DNA from: Riemerella anatipestifer_E
GTDB taxonomy: Bacteria; Bacteroidota; Bacteroidia; Flavobacteriales; Weeksellaceae
NCBI RefSeq assembly: GCF_009932355.1
Contig: NZ_LEKU01000013.1
Coordinates: 1 to 12,227, forward strand
Length of the DNA stretch: 12,227 nucleotides
Reading direction: 5' to 3'
Part shown: positions 1 through 6,227 of the stretch, one piece after another
Layout of the letters: the number at the start of each line of letters is the position of its first letter
Numbering within the stretch: position 1 is the stretch's first letter
The notes under the pieces: generated by a model
What the model saw: only the letters and a program-made list of their open reading frames with translations
Database searches by the model: none
Told to the model about the DNA's origin: nothing
Program-made: the position numbers and the translations under genes

Positions 1-162
1 CTCGCCTAGTTGGGACTGCTCTCATTTTAGCTCACGAGCTTTGTTGTATTTTCAGCGGAGTTCGTGAATGCGTAACATTTGAAGGGTATTCACAACTACC
101 TTGTTCCTTATAAACATTCTCGCCTAGTTGGGACTGCTCTCATTCTGAAGAGTATTCACAAC
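1..162. CRISPR. End of a type II-like CRISPR array (partial at window edge)
   Basis: An intact 36-bp repeat lies at 127-162. It begins GTTGGGACTGCTCTCATT and ends TATTCACAAC. It is an imperfect palindrome: GTTG pairs with CAAC, GA with TC and CTCT with AGAG, with symmetric mismatches between, as is common for type II repeats. A 30-bp unit (97-126) precedes it, the usual spacer size. Before that, the 3' half of a repeat is at 79-96 and a 5' half is at 9-28, separated by 50 bp that match no repeat. The 8 bp CTCGCCTA precede both 5' halves (1-8 and 119-126), so the same spacer end occurs twice. The intact copy differs from the composite of the other two at two positions (CTGAAGAG against TTGAAGGG), which fits a decayed terminal repeat. 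The array probably continues left of the window. Direction of transcription is not determined, and no cas gene is visible here. Confidence 0.72.
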
Positions 163-174
163 ACCTAAGGGCAT

Positions 175-204
175 AAAAAAAATCCCTGCAGAGCAGGGAT
201 TTTT
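175..204. terminator. Bidirectional intrinsic terminator after the CRISPR array
   Basis: The stem AATCCCTGC (181-189) pairs with GCAGGGATT (193-201) around a 3-nt loop. An A run lies to the left and a T run to the right, so it can end transcripts on either strand. It lies 12 bp after the last CRISPR repeat and would stop array transcription running rightward, or backstop the minus-strand genes. Confidence 0.75.
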
Positions 205-240
205 GCTATATTATTTATTCTATTACAGAAAATTCCTCAC

Positions 241-345
241 TTCCTTAATACAGACGAAGTCGCTTCCCTCGTACGAGGGAAGGCTCTTCGCCTTACCGAG
301 AGAAGAGGCTTCGCCTTAGGCAGTGAAGGAGCTTCCTCTTATAAA
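241..345. repeat. Cluster of palindromes in non-coding DNA
   Basis: No gene is seen between the CRISPR end and position 407. This stretch holds a perfect 20-bp palindrome at 263-282 (CTTCCCTCGT and its complement, no loop). It also holds short AGGC/GCCT hairpins with TTC-type loops near 281-295 and 306-318, and AAGAGG (303-308) facing CCTCTT (335-340). It resembles a REP-like intergenic repeat, but whether it recurs elsewhere in the genome cannot be seen from this window. Confidence 0.45.
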
Positions 346-348
346 GCA

Positions 349-380
349 ACCGCCCTTCCTTATTACTAAGGAAGGGCGGT
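349..380 (-). terminator. Strong hairpin ending the minus-strand operon
   Basis: A 14-bp perfect stem (349-362 with 367-380, core ACCGCCCTTCCTTA) closes a 4-nt loop, 26 bp past the stop of the HU-like gene. The T tract on the minus side is poor, so it may act as a weak terminator or an mRNA 3' end stabiliser, with the hairpin at 175-204 as backup. Confidence 0.6.
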
Positions 381-406
381 CGTTATTTAGAAGTGCCAAA
401 AACACA

Positions 407-1126
407 CTACACAATAGTAATAGGCGTGCTTAGTGTTTCGGTGCGGGGTTCTTTCAGTAAGGTAGTACCTTTACTGCTTTGCGTGGTAATGCTGAGTTCA
501 TAGTTCCCTGCTTCTAAATCTGAAGGTACAAGAATAAGCACCCTTGATGGCTCGTTGATTACGATACTATCTTTAGCCAACTTAACCTCATTTTGGTTGT
601 CTAGGTTTTTAAAGACGATACCGTTTTTAGGGTTGTCGCCGTCTATTTTAATGTAAGTACCTTTGATTTCCGCGTTTTTGCCTTTGGTAAGTGTGCCGTC
701 TGCTTTGCCAGTAGCTTTGTCGGTGATGCTGAATACGCTCATTGGGCTGGATTGTTCGCCTAGGATTTCCACTTTGGTATCATTAGCGGCTTTTCTTAGG
801 TCGGTGCCTTGGTTCACATTTACATAAACGGAGTGCTTTTCTTTATCCCAAGTTTTGTCGTAAAACACGCCCTTAATCGCAGGACGCATATACACCAGTC
901 CTGTATTTACGCTATACCCATTGAGTACCAACTCCGAGGCTTTGCGGTTAAAACGAGTGATAATATCTACCGCCGTTTCGGTTTGTATCTCCATACCCTC
1001 TTTTTTAAGGGCTTCTACAATTTCTGTAATACCGAGGCTACCACCTAGAAGGGGAACGGCTACAAAATCATTAGGGTCATCTTTGGTGAGTAGGTTGGGA
1101 CGCAACCATGCTTTTAGTGTATTCAT
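407..1126 (-). CDS. HU-like DNA-binding domain plus DUF4469-type C-terminal domain protein
   Basis: This 239-residue protein has two parts. Residues 1 to about 125 resemble the HU/IHF-like fold described for Bacteroides Bvu_2165-type proteins. This part includes NLLTKDDPNDFVAVPLLGG, a helix with EIVEALKKEGMEIQTETAVDII, and a YVNVNQGTDLRKA strand region. Residues from about 126 to 239 form a beta-rich Ig-like domain of the DUF4469 type, including GKNAEIKGTYIKIDGD and RVLILVPSDLEAGNYEL. There is no signal peptide, so a cytoplasmic location is expected. The exact role of this family is not established; a nucleoid or DNA-binding function is inferred from the fold only. The gene starts 37 bp after the stop of the preceding secreted-protein gene on the same strand. 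No separate promoter box is visible, so it is probably co-transcribed. The family call rests on remembered resemblance. Confidence 0.75.
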   Translation of the reverse strand: MNTLKAWLRPNLLTKDDPNDFVAVPLLGGSLGITEIVEALKKEGMEIQTETAVDIITRFNRKASELVLNGYSVNTGLVYMRPAIKGVFYDKTWDKEKHSVYVNVNQGTDLRKAANDTKVEILGEQSSPMSVFSITDKATGKADGTLTKGKNAEIKGTYIKIDGDNPKNGIVFKNLDNQNEVKLAKDSIVINEPSRVLILVPSDLEAGNYELSITTQSSKGTTLLKEPRTETLSTPITIV

Positions 1127-1163
1127 AAGTGTAAAATTTTAATGTTAGATATTTATATGATAA

Positions 1164-2231
1164 TTATTGCACAAAATATAAACGAAAGTTTCGTTCGCCT
1201 GTATAAACCCTTCTTGTATATAGTGTTCTTTGTTTTATATAATAGTTTATCCCAGATTTTAAGTAAACGAATATATTAGAGCCCACGTTAGTTGATATAC
1301 TATTGACATTTACAAGACTCCTACTTTCATAATAAATATTACCTACATCTAACCCCAAGTTATTATCGGAAATTTGTATCCACGCTGTTGCAGAACCATT
1401 ATCTACATTTCCTTCATTATTGGGATCGTTATTTTGCACATAAAACCATCTAGAAACCACAGTATACCAACCAGTCTTAGGGACAGTATAGGGACCATAG
1501 CTTATATCGTATGTAGGGTCAAGTTCGTAAGGCACTCCATTAGCATTCCACCAAGCATCAGGAGTAGCATAGTTAGGGGCTTTTAGAGCAGTGCTTGTCC
1601 AAGTAGCCTTACCTTCGGCATCACTTGTTAAAACTTTTCCTGCACCTTGGGTACCGTCTGCTATTCTTACCCCTCCAGCTACATCTAGCTTAGTGGTTGG
1701 GGCATCAGTACCAACCCCTATATTCCCTGCTCCCTTAAATACTAGGTTATTAGCTCCTAGAGTTACCGTTCTATTACCTGCTAGAGTACCATCTGCGGTG
1801 TAGAGATTAGTAGATACCCCTCCGTCACTACTCAATCTTACCCATTCCCCATTGGCAACACTGCCTGTAGGAAAGGTTTGGTTAGGGTTTTTAAAATAGT
1901 AAAACCCTGGGCTTACACTTACTTGCTTTCCTCCCTTGCTAGTATCGGATACTGTAAGACCTGTCCCCGAGTTATATACCACCATACCATCAAAGTAGTT
2001 TCTAAATTTCCCTGGATTGATAGAAGTGGTTTTGAATACCCAAGTAGTTAGGTTAGTAGTAGGAAAGTATAATCCTTTACCTAAGCTATTAGAAAGTAAA
2101 GTGGTATAACTTGATGCATCTAAGAAAGGATTTTCTTGTGATATCGAAGCATTTGGAACAGATTGTAAATTAACTTGAGCGGAAGTAAAAACAACTCCCC
2201 ATAACCCTATTAAAGTAAATATTTTTTTCAT
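1164..2231 (-). CDS. Secreted protein with GIGT-type repeat motif and C-terminal beta-sandwich-like region
   Basis: This 355-residue protein begins with a clear Sec signal peptide (MKKIFTLIGLWGVVFTSAQ, cleavage near residue 18 or 19). Residues 110-133 hold GFYYFKNPN...GEWVRL, a motif shared with the gene just upstream. Residues 170-184 read NIGVGTDAPTTKLDV, followed by GGVRIADGTQGAGKVLTSD. This module is common in flavobacterial surface proteins and in phage-tail or endosialidase-chaperone-like proteins. Residues from about 215 to 355 are rich in aromatic residues and Asn (YTVPKTGWYTVVSRWFYVQ), suggesting a C1q/TNF-like beta sandwich. No T9SS C-terminal domain is evident. It starts 17 bp after the stop of the preceding gene and forms an operon with it. 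The function is unknown; an exported surface or extracellular role is inferred. Confidence 0.8.
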   Translation of the reverse strand: MKKIFTLIGLWGVVFTSAQVNLQSVPNASISQENPFLDASSYTTLLSNSLGKGLYFPTTNLTTWVFKTTSINPGKFRNYFDGMVVYNSGTGLTVSDTSKGGKQVSVSPGFYYFKNPNQTFPTGSVANGEWVRLSSDGGVSTNLYTADGTLAGNRTVTLGANNLVFKGAGNIGVGTDAPTTKLDVAGGVRIADGTQGAGKVLTSDAEGKATWTSTALKAPNYATPDAWWNANGVPYELDPTYDISYGPYTVPKTGWYTVVSRWFYVQNNDPNNEGNVDNGSATAWIQISDNNLGLDVGNIYYESRSLVNVNSISTNVGSNIFVYLKSGINYYIKQRTLYTRRVYTGERNFRLYFVQ

Positions 2232-2248
2232 GACTTTATGATTTAGTA

Positions 2249-2911
2249 TTAGTAGCTTCCTCCTATAACATACCAGTTAGTCCCATCAGACATTAGTATA
2301 TGCCCCTTACCTGCATCTATAGTAGAATTATTTGCTGGAGAGTTTGTTCCTGAGTAATTTAAACCTGTTCCCGCTTGATTATTCACCGCTATAATTTTAT
2401 TGGTGTAGCCCGAAGGATTAGGAAGGTTAATAGTAGCCGTTGTAGTTTGCACCAAACAAAATGTACCAGGCACAGCCCATTCTGTAGAGTTGGCTTGGTC
2501 TACCACTCTAATTCCTCCTGTAATAGATTGTAGTGTCGTTCCTCCTGTAGTACTACTGGCTCCTGCTCCCAACTTTACCCAAACGCCTCCTTTAAAGAAG
2601 TAAAAACCCGTAGCATCTACATTAGCCGTGGTTCCCGAAGCAGTACCGTCTGCCACAGAGCTAATGTAAAGCAAAGTAGATTCTGCTACACCCGACCCCA
2701 TGTTGGCAGCCCTCAAACGACTGACCCTAGGAATTAGCACCCCTTCTACAGTGGAAGCTGTGCTTAGGCTGTTAGCGGTATTCGGTTTTATTTCCAAAGT
2801 GGCTTGGGGCTGAGATTCATTGATGCCTACTTTACCATCATACTGCCCATAAGCCATTAAACCTAGACCTAAAAAGGCACATACACTTAGTTTGGTTGTT
2901 TTTGTTTTCAT
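2249..2911 (-). CDS. Small secreted protein of unknown function, first gene of the minus-strand operon
   Basis: This is a 220-residue protein with signal peptide MKTKTTKLSVCAFLGLGLMAYGQ (cleavage near residue 22). The mature N-terminus starts with KVGINESQPQATLEI (27-41), then VEGVLIPRVSRLRAANM (55-71). This layout is typical of flavobacterial exported proteins that carry a GIN..P.A.L.I motif. Residues 102-114 (GFYFFKGGVWVKL) match a motif in the downstream partner. The C-terminal 90 residues are rich in Thr, Asn and Gly (TINLPNPSGYTNKIIAVNNQAG) and end in a GHILMSDGTNWYVIGGSY strand region. This resembles the end of phage-tail or surface beta-structure proteins. The start was chosen for its fit with the signal peptide. 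The upstream region is AT-rich with no obvious ribosome binding site, as is usual in Bacteroidetes. Function unknown. Confidence 0.78.
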   Translation of the reverse strand: MKTKTTKLSVCAFLGLGLMAYGQYDGKVGINESQPQATLEIKPNTANSLSTASTVEGVLIPRVSRLRAANMGSGVAESTLLYISSVADGTASGTTANVDATGFYFFKGGVWVKLGAGASSTTGGTTLQSITGGIRVVDQANSTEWAVPGTFCLVQTTTATINLPNPSGYTNKIIAVNNQAGTGLNYSGTNSPANNSTIDAGKGHILMSDGTNWYVIGGSY

Positions 2912-2956
2912 AACATTTAATTTTAGAATTGTTGATATTTAATTGTTTAAGATTAT

Positions 2957-3050
2957 AGAGGTTAGATATTGGATATTAGAGGTTGGAGGTTCGGTTTAAG
3001 GGTTGATGAGGCTGTACTAAGTTCTAACCTCTGAAATCTCACCTCTAACC
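2957..3050. repeat. TTAGATATT / TCTAACCTCT inverted repeat
   Basis: AGAGGTTAGA (2957-2966) is mirrored exactly by TCTAACCTCT (3023-3032), with a further partial copy CCTCTAACCT at about 3042-3051. The left arm contains TTAGATATTGGATATTAGA (2962-2980), which recurs with 16 of 19 matches at 12125-12143 near the 5S gene. The element lies upstream of the secreted-protein operon. It looks like a small dispersed palindromic repeat rather than a gene. Confidence 0.5.
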
Positions 3051-3132
3051 TAAAAAAACGCCTCCCCCCTCTCAACACACACAAAACGAGGAGGAAGGCT
3101 AAAACAGAAAGAGCAGAACGCTCCCCCTGAAC

Positions 3133-3190
3133 ACTAAAAGCACCCAACAAGAACGACCATGTTATGAGACAAAACAATGGTGCTTTTAGT
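3133..3190. repeat. 12-bp perfect inverted repeat, 34-nt loop
   Basis: ACTAAAAGCACC (3133-3144) pairs perfectly with GGTGCTTTTAGT (3179-3190). The surrounding 3060-3260 stretch holds no convincing gene. It has G/A-rich runs on one strand and ends in a small hairpin CCAAC-GAAA-GTTGG (3239-3252) with a GNRA loop. It could be a structured RNA, a terminator-like element or the remains of a miniature mobile element. The sequence alone does not decide this. Confidence 0.45.
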
Positions 3191-3328
3191 AAGTATTGAT
3201 GAAAGCTAAATTTAGAATGGTATAAACACGAAATGCCCCCAACGAAAGTTGGCGGAACGGTATTTTGGTTTAACGATAAAAGTCTAAAGAATTTGCTAAA
3301 TAGTCGGACGCATACCCACGAAACTACC

Positions 3329-3354
3329 TGTGTGTGTGTGTGTGTGTGTGTGTG
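3329..3354. repeat. (TG)13 dinucleotide microsatellite
   Basis: Thirteen uninterrupted TG units lie between the divergent secreted-protein operon and the hmgA operon, about 240 bp before the hmgA start codon. Long dinucleotide tracts are rare in bacterial chromosomes and are prone to slippage. No credible coding frame runs through it: the minus frame gives His-Thr repeats followed by protein-unlike sequence. Confidence 0.9.
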
Positions 3355-3360
3355 TTTACA

Positions 3361-3387
3361 CAATTATTTGGAACTACCAAATAATTG
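3361..3387. promoter_or_regulatory. 11-bp perfect inverted repeat, possible operator or terminator
   Basis: CAATTATTTGG (3361-3371) and CCAAATAATTG (3377-3387) flank a 5-nt centre, directly after the TG tract. A six-T run follows at about 3393-3398. The AT-rich symmetric form suits a dimeric regulator site. A weak terminator is the alternative. Confidence 0.4.
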
Positions 3388-3540
3388 GGATACTTTTTTA
3401 CACTTGTTTGTATGTTACTGATATTGCGTGTCATAAAACTAAGGCAAACTTATAACCTTTTGCAGAAGTGTGCAAGTTTTTACAAAAGTTTTTGGTCTTA
3501 GCTTAAGTATTATCTTCTGATTTTACCACCTAAAAACACA

Positions 3541-3569
3541 TTTGGTTTCACTAATTTTGCGTATTTTTG
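3541..3569 (+). promoter_or_regulatory. Candidate Bacteroidetes sigma-A promoter for hmgA
   Basis: TTTG (3541-3544), a 17-bp spacer and TATTTTTG (3562-3569) match the Bacteroidetes pattern TTTG / TAnnTTTG, with the start codon 24 bp further on. A second, overlapping TAATTTTG at 3552-3559 lacks a spaced partner. Confidence 0.5.
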
Positions 3570-3593
3570 GAGTAAATTCTGAAAATAGTAGAA

Positions 3594-4757
3594 ATGAGAT
3601 ACATCAAGCTAGGAGACATTCCACAAAAAAGACACACCGTTTTTAAATCTAAGGAAGGGCAGTTCTATTACGAACAGCTTTTTGGTACAGAAGGGTTTCA
3701 TGGGATTGCTTCTTTATTATACCATATCCACAGACCCACTCAAATTAAATCTATAGGAGCTCCTAAAGATGTATCGCCCAAAATAGCGGTAGAGAAAAAC
3801 ATTGCCCCTAGAATGTTTAAGGGTATGAATGTAACTCCCGAAAAAGATTTCCTAGACAGTAGAAAGGTATTACTCCTTAATAACGACCTTAAAATGGGAC
3901 TTGCCAAGCCCCAGCAGTCTATGGACTATTTCTACAAAAATGCAGAGTGCGATGAGCTGTTGTTTGTGCATCAAGGTAAAGGGGTTCTTAAAACCTTTGT
4001 GGGGAATTTAGATTTTTCCGTAGGCGACTATCTTATTATCCCTAGAGGGACGATTTACCAAATCTCTTTTGAAACAGAAGACACGGTACTCTTCTTTTTA
4101 GAAAGCCACTCTCCTATCTATACGCCTAAACGCTACCGCAATGAGTTTGGGCAGTTGCTAGAGCATTCGCCGTTCTGCGAGAGAGACATCATAGCCCCTA
4201 CTTTTGTACCACCTATAGATGAGAAGGGAGACTTCCTTATTAAAGTAAAGAAGGAAAATCACATCACCGATTTTATCTATGCCACACACCCATTTGATGT
4301 GGTAGGTTGGGACGGCTATTTTTATCCGTATAAGTTCAACATCAAAAACTTTGAACCTATCACAGGGCGTATCCACCAACCGCCACCAGTACATCAGAAC
4401 TTTGAAGGGCATAACTTTGTGGTTTGCTCTTTTGTGGCAAGGCTTTACGACTACCACCCAGACGCCATACCTGCTCCTTACAACCACTCTAACATCGATA
4501 GCGATGAGGTACTCTTCTACACCGAAGGCGACTTTATGAGTAGAAACCATATTGATTTAATGGATTTCACCCTACACCCAGGTGGTATTGTACATGGGCC
4601 TCACCCTGGAGCTATGGAGCGAAGCATCGGTAAAAAATCCACCGAAGAGTACGCTGTAATGGTGGACCCATTCCGTCCGCTTAAGATTACAGAGGAAGCC
4701 ATTAAAGTAGAAGACACCAGCTACAAAACCAGTTGGCTAGAAGATGAAAATAACTAA
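3594..4757 (+). CDS. hmgA: Homogentisate 1,2-dioxygenase
   Basis: HmgA opens the aromatic ring of homogentisate to give maleylacetoacetate, the central step of tyrosine and phenylalanine breakdown. It needs Fe(II) and O2 and acts in the cytoplasm. The 387-residue protein is a double cupin. The N-terminal half contains CDELLFVHQGKGVLKTFVGN and a GDYLIIPRGT cupin strand. The C-terminal half has PYNHSNIDSDEVLFY and GGIVHGPHPG. By comparison with the human enzyme (His335, Glu341, His371), the iron ligands are likely His298, Glu305 and His334. It is shorter than the roughly 440-residue mammalian form, which is usual for the bacterial short form. The start follows a promoter box at a normal distance, and the family's conserved region begins within the first residues. 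It heads a two-gene operon with the next gene (26-bp gap). No other gene of the pathway (hppD, fahA) is in the window. Confidence 0.93.
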   Translation: MRYIKLGDIPQKRHTVFKSKEGQFYYEQLFGTEGFHGIASLLYHIHRPTQIKSIGAPKDVSPKIAVEKNIAPRMFKGMNVTPEKDFLDSRKVLLLNNDLKMGLAKPQQSMDYFYKNAECDELLFVHQGKGVLKTFVGNLDFSVGDYLIIPRGTIYQISFETEDTVLFFLESHSPIYTPKRYRNEFGQLLEHSPFCERDIIAPTFVPPIDEKGDFLIKVKKENHITDFIYATHPFDVVGWDGYFYPYKFNIKNFEPITGRIHQPPPVHQNFEGHNFVVCSFVARLYDYHPDAIPAPYNHSNIDSDEVLFYTEGDFMSRNHIDLMDFTLHPGGIVHGPHPGAMERSIGKKSTEEYAVMVDPFRPLKITEEAIKVEDTSYKTSWLEDENN

Positions 4758-4783
4758 AGTTTAAACTAAAAATATAATATACA

Positions 4784-6064
4784 ATGCATCATTATGTATC
4801 AGCCGAAGAGGCTATATCTATCGTTAAAAGTGGCGACCGTGTATTTTTGCATGGTAGTGCCTGCACCCCCAATGTTCTTATAGATGAAATGGCAAGACAA
4901 GCCGATAGGCTTAGAAATGTAGAGGTGGTTTCCATCACCCAACAAGGGAATATGGAGATTGCAAAACCACAGTACAAAGACAGCTTCTACATTAAGTCTT
5001 TATTCGTATCTACGCCAGTAAGAGAAGCGGTAAATTGCGGGAGAGGAGATTTCGTTCCTGTGTTCTTGAGTGAAATTCCGTTGTTGTTCAAAAATAAGGT
5101 GCTTCCGCTAGATGTGGCTATCGTTACGGTATCGCCTCCTGATGTGCACGGCTACTGTACTTTAGGAACTTCTATAGATGTGGCTAGAAGTGCTGTAGAT
5201 AGTGCCAAGAGCATTATTGCAGTGGTAAACCCTAAAATGCCAAGAACCCACGGAGATGGTATGATACATGTACAAAGGATAGACAAAATGATTTGGCACG
5301 AAGAGGAGCTTTTAACCATAGACTATGGCTCTAAAGTAACCGATGTAGAACGCCAAATAGGAAAGAATGTTGCCGAACTTATAGACGACAGATCTACCCT
5401 ACAAATGGGGATAGGTACTATACCAGATGCGGTATTACAGTGCCTTACCAACCATAAAGATTTAGGGATACATACAGAAATGTTGAGTGATGGGGTAATA
5501 GATTTAATTAAGAATGATGTCATCAATAACAAATACAAAGGAGCTCACGAAAACCGCACCATTACAAGTTTCTGTTTCGGTACTAAAAGATTGTATGACT
5601 TCATCAATGACAACCCGTCTATTGCGTTCCTAGATGTATTAAAGGTGAACCACCCTATCGAAATTATGAAGAACCAAAAAATGACGGCGATTAACTCTGC
5701 CATAGAGGTAGATTTAACAGGACAAGTTTGTGCCGACTCCATCGGGACTTACCAATTCAGCGGTATTGGTGGACAGATGGACTTTATGAGAGGAGCTGCT
5801 CTAAGTGAGGGTGGTAAACCTATCATTGCCATTTCTTCTCGTACTAAAAAAGGGGTTCCGAGAATTGTTCCTCTACTAAAACCAGGGGCTGGTGTGGTAA
5901 CTACAAGAGGGCATATCCACTATGTGATTACAGAATATGGTACGGCGTACCTTTACGGAAAGAGCCTTAGAGAAAGAGCTAAAGCGCTTATAGAAATTGC
6001 TCACCCTGATGATAGAGAGATGCTAGATAAAGCAGCATTTGAAAGATTCAAAGTAGAGTTGTAA
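4784..6064 (+). CDS. Acetyl-CoA hydrolase / CoA-transferase family protein
   Basis: The 426-residue protein belongs to the acetyl-CoA hydrolase/transferase family, which includes 4-hydroxybutyrate, butyryl and acetate CoA-transferases. These enzymes move CoA between acyl groups through a glutamyl-CoA intermediate. Visible marks are GIGTIPDA (209-216), which forms the CoA-binding and oxyanion region. The nucleophile is likely Glu232 in IHTEMLSDGVIDL. The C-terminal domain includes GIGGQMDFMRGAALSEGGKP and TEYGTAYLYGKSLRERA. The protein is full length with no break. It starts 26 bp after hmgA and is followed by a strong terminator, so the two genes form one transcript. Substrate cannot be read from sequence. 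Its place beside hmgA suggests a link to acetoacetate or acetate released by homogentisate breakdown, but this is inference. Confidence 0.88.
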   Translation: MHHYVSAEEAISIVKSGDRVFLHGSACTPNVLIDEMARQADRLRNVEVVSITQQGNMEIAKPQYKDSFYIKSLFVSTPVREAVNCGRGDFVPVFLSEIPLLFKNKVLPLDVAIVTVSPPDVHGYCTLGTSIDVARSAVDSAKSIIAVVNPKMPRTHGDGMIHVQRIDKMIWHEEELLTIDYGSKVTDVERQIGKNVAELIDDRSTLQMGIGTIPDAVLQCLTNHKDLGIHTEMLSDGVIDLIKNDVINNKYKGAHENRTITSFCFGTKRLYDFINDNPSIAFLDVLKVNHPIEIMKNQKMTAINSAIEVDLTGQVCADSIGTYQFSGIGGQMDFMRGAALSEGGKPIIAISSRTKKGVPRIVPLLKPGAGVVTTRGHIHYVITEYGTAYLYGKSLRERAKALIEIAHPDDREMLDKAAFERFKVEL

Positions 6065-6087
6065 TAAACTCCGTTAAAAACGACACC

Positions 6088-6121
6088 AAAGCCTTCCCCA
6101 CAAGACAAGGGAAGGCTTTTT
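6088..6121 (+). terminator. Intrinsic terminator of the hmgA operon
   Basis: AAAGCCTTCCC (6088-6098) pairs with GGGAAGGCTTT (6109-6119) around a 10-nt loop, and the T run continues to 6121. It lies 24 bp after the CoA-transferase stop codon. Confidence 0.9.
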
Positions 6122-6197
6122 GTTATGAAAGCATTACCCTAATTTTCTAAATGGAGATTTGTAAATTCTAAACTCTCCTAGAATGAAACCTTTTTTT

Positions 6198-6205
6198 TAT
6201 CTTTG
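6198..6205 (+). promoter_or_regulatory. Bacteroidetes -7 box for asnS-rpoN
   Basis: TATCTTTG matches the TAnnTTTG consensus exactly, 22 bp before the asnS start. No well-spaced TTTG upstream element is present (the nearest is at 6158-6161, too far away), so only the downstream box is supported. Confidence 0.6.
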
Positions 6206-6227
6206 CACCTAAACAGCATATTATACA

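Noticed and set aside
9..96. tracrRNA candidate at the CRISPR end
   Set aside because: The repeat-like pieces lie on the same strand as the repeat. No anti-repeat (complementary copy) was found, so a tracrRNA call is not supported.
2962..3363. 133-codon minus-strand frame starting in the TG tract
   Set aside because: It begins with His-Thr repeats made by the microsatellite and runs through the inverted repeats. It has no recognisable domain, so it is most likely chance translation of repeats.
3233..3421. 62-codon plus-strand frame across the TG tract
   Set aside because: It includes a Cys-Val run from the same repeat and overlaps the inverted repeat at 3361-3387. There is no protein-like content.
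4158..4550. 130-codon minus-strand frame inside hmgA
   Set aside because: It is a shadow of the well-supported hmgA reading frame.
6158..6205. Complete two-box promoter for asnS using TTTG at 6158-6161
   Set aside because: The gap to TATCTTTG is 36 bp, well beyond the 17-23 bp typical of Bacteroidetes promoters, so only the -7 box was annotated.
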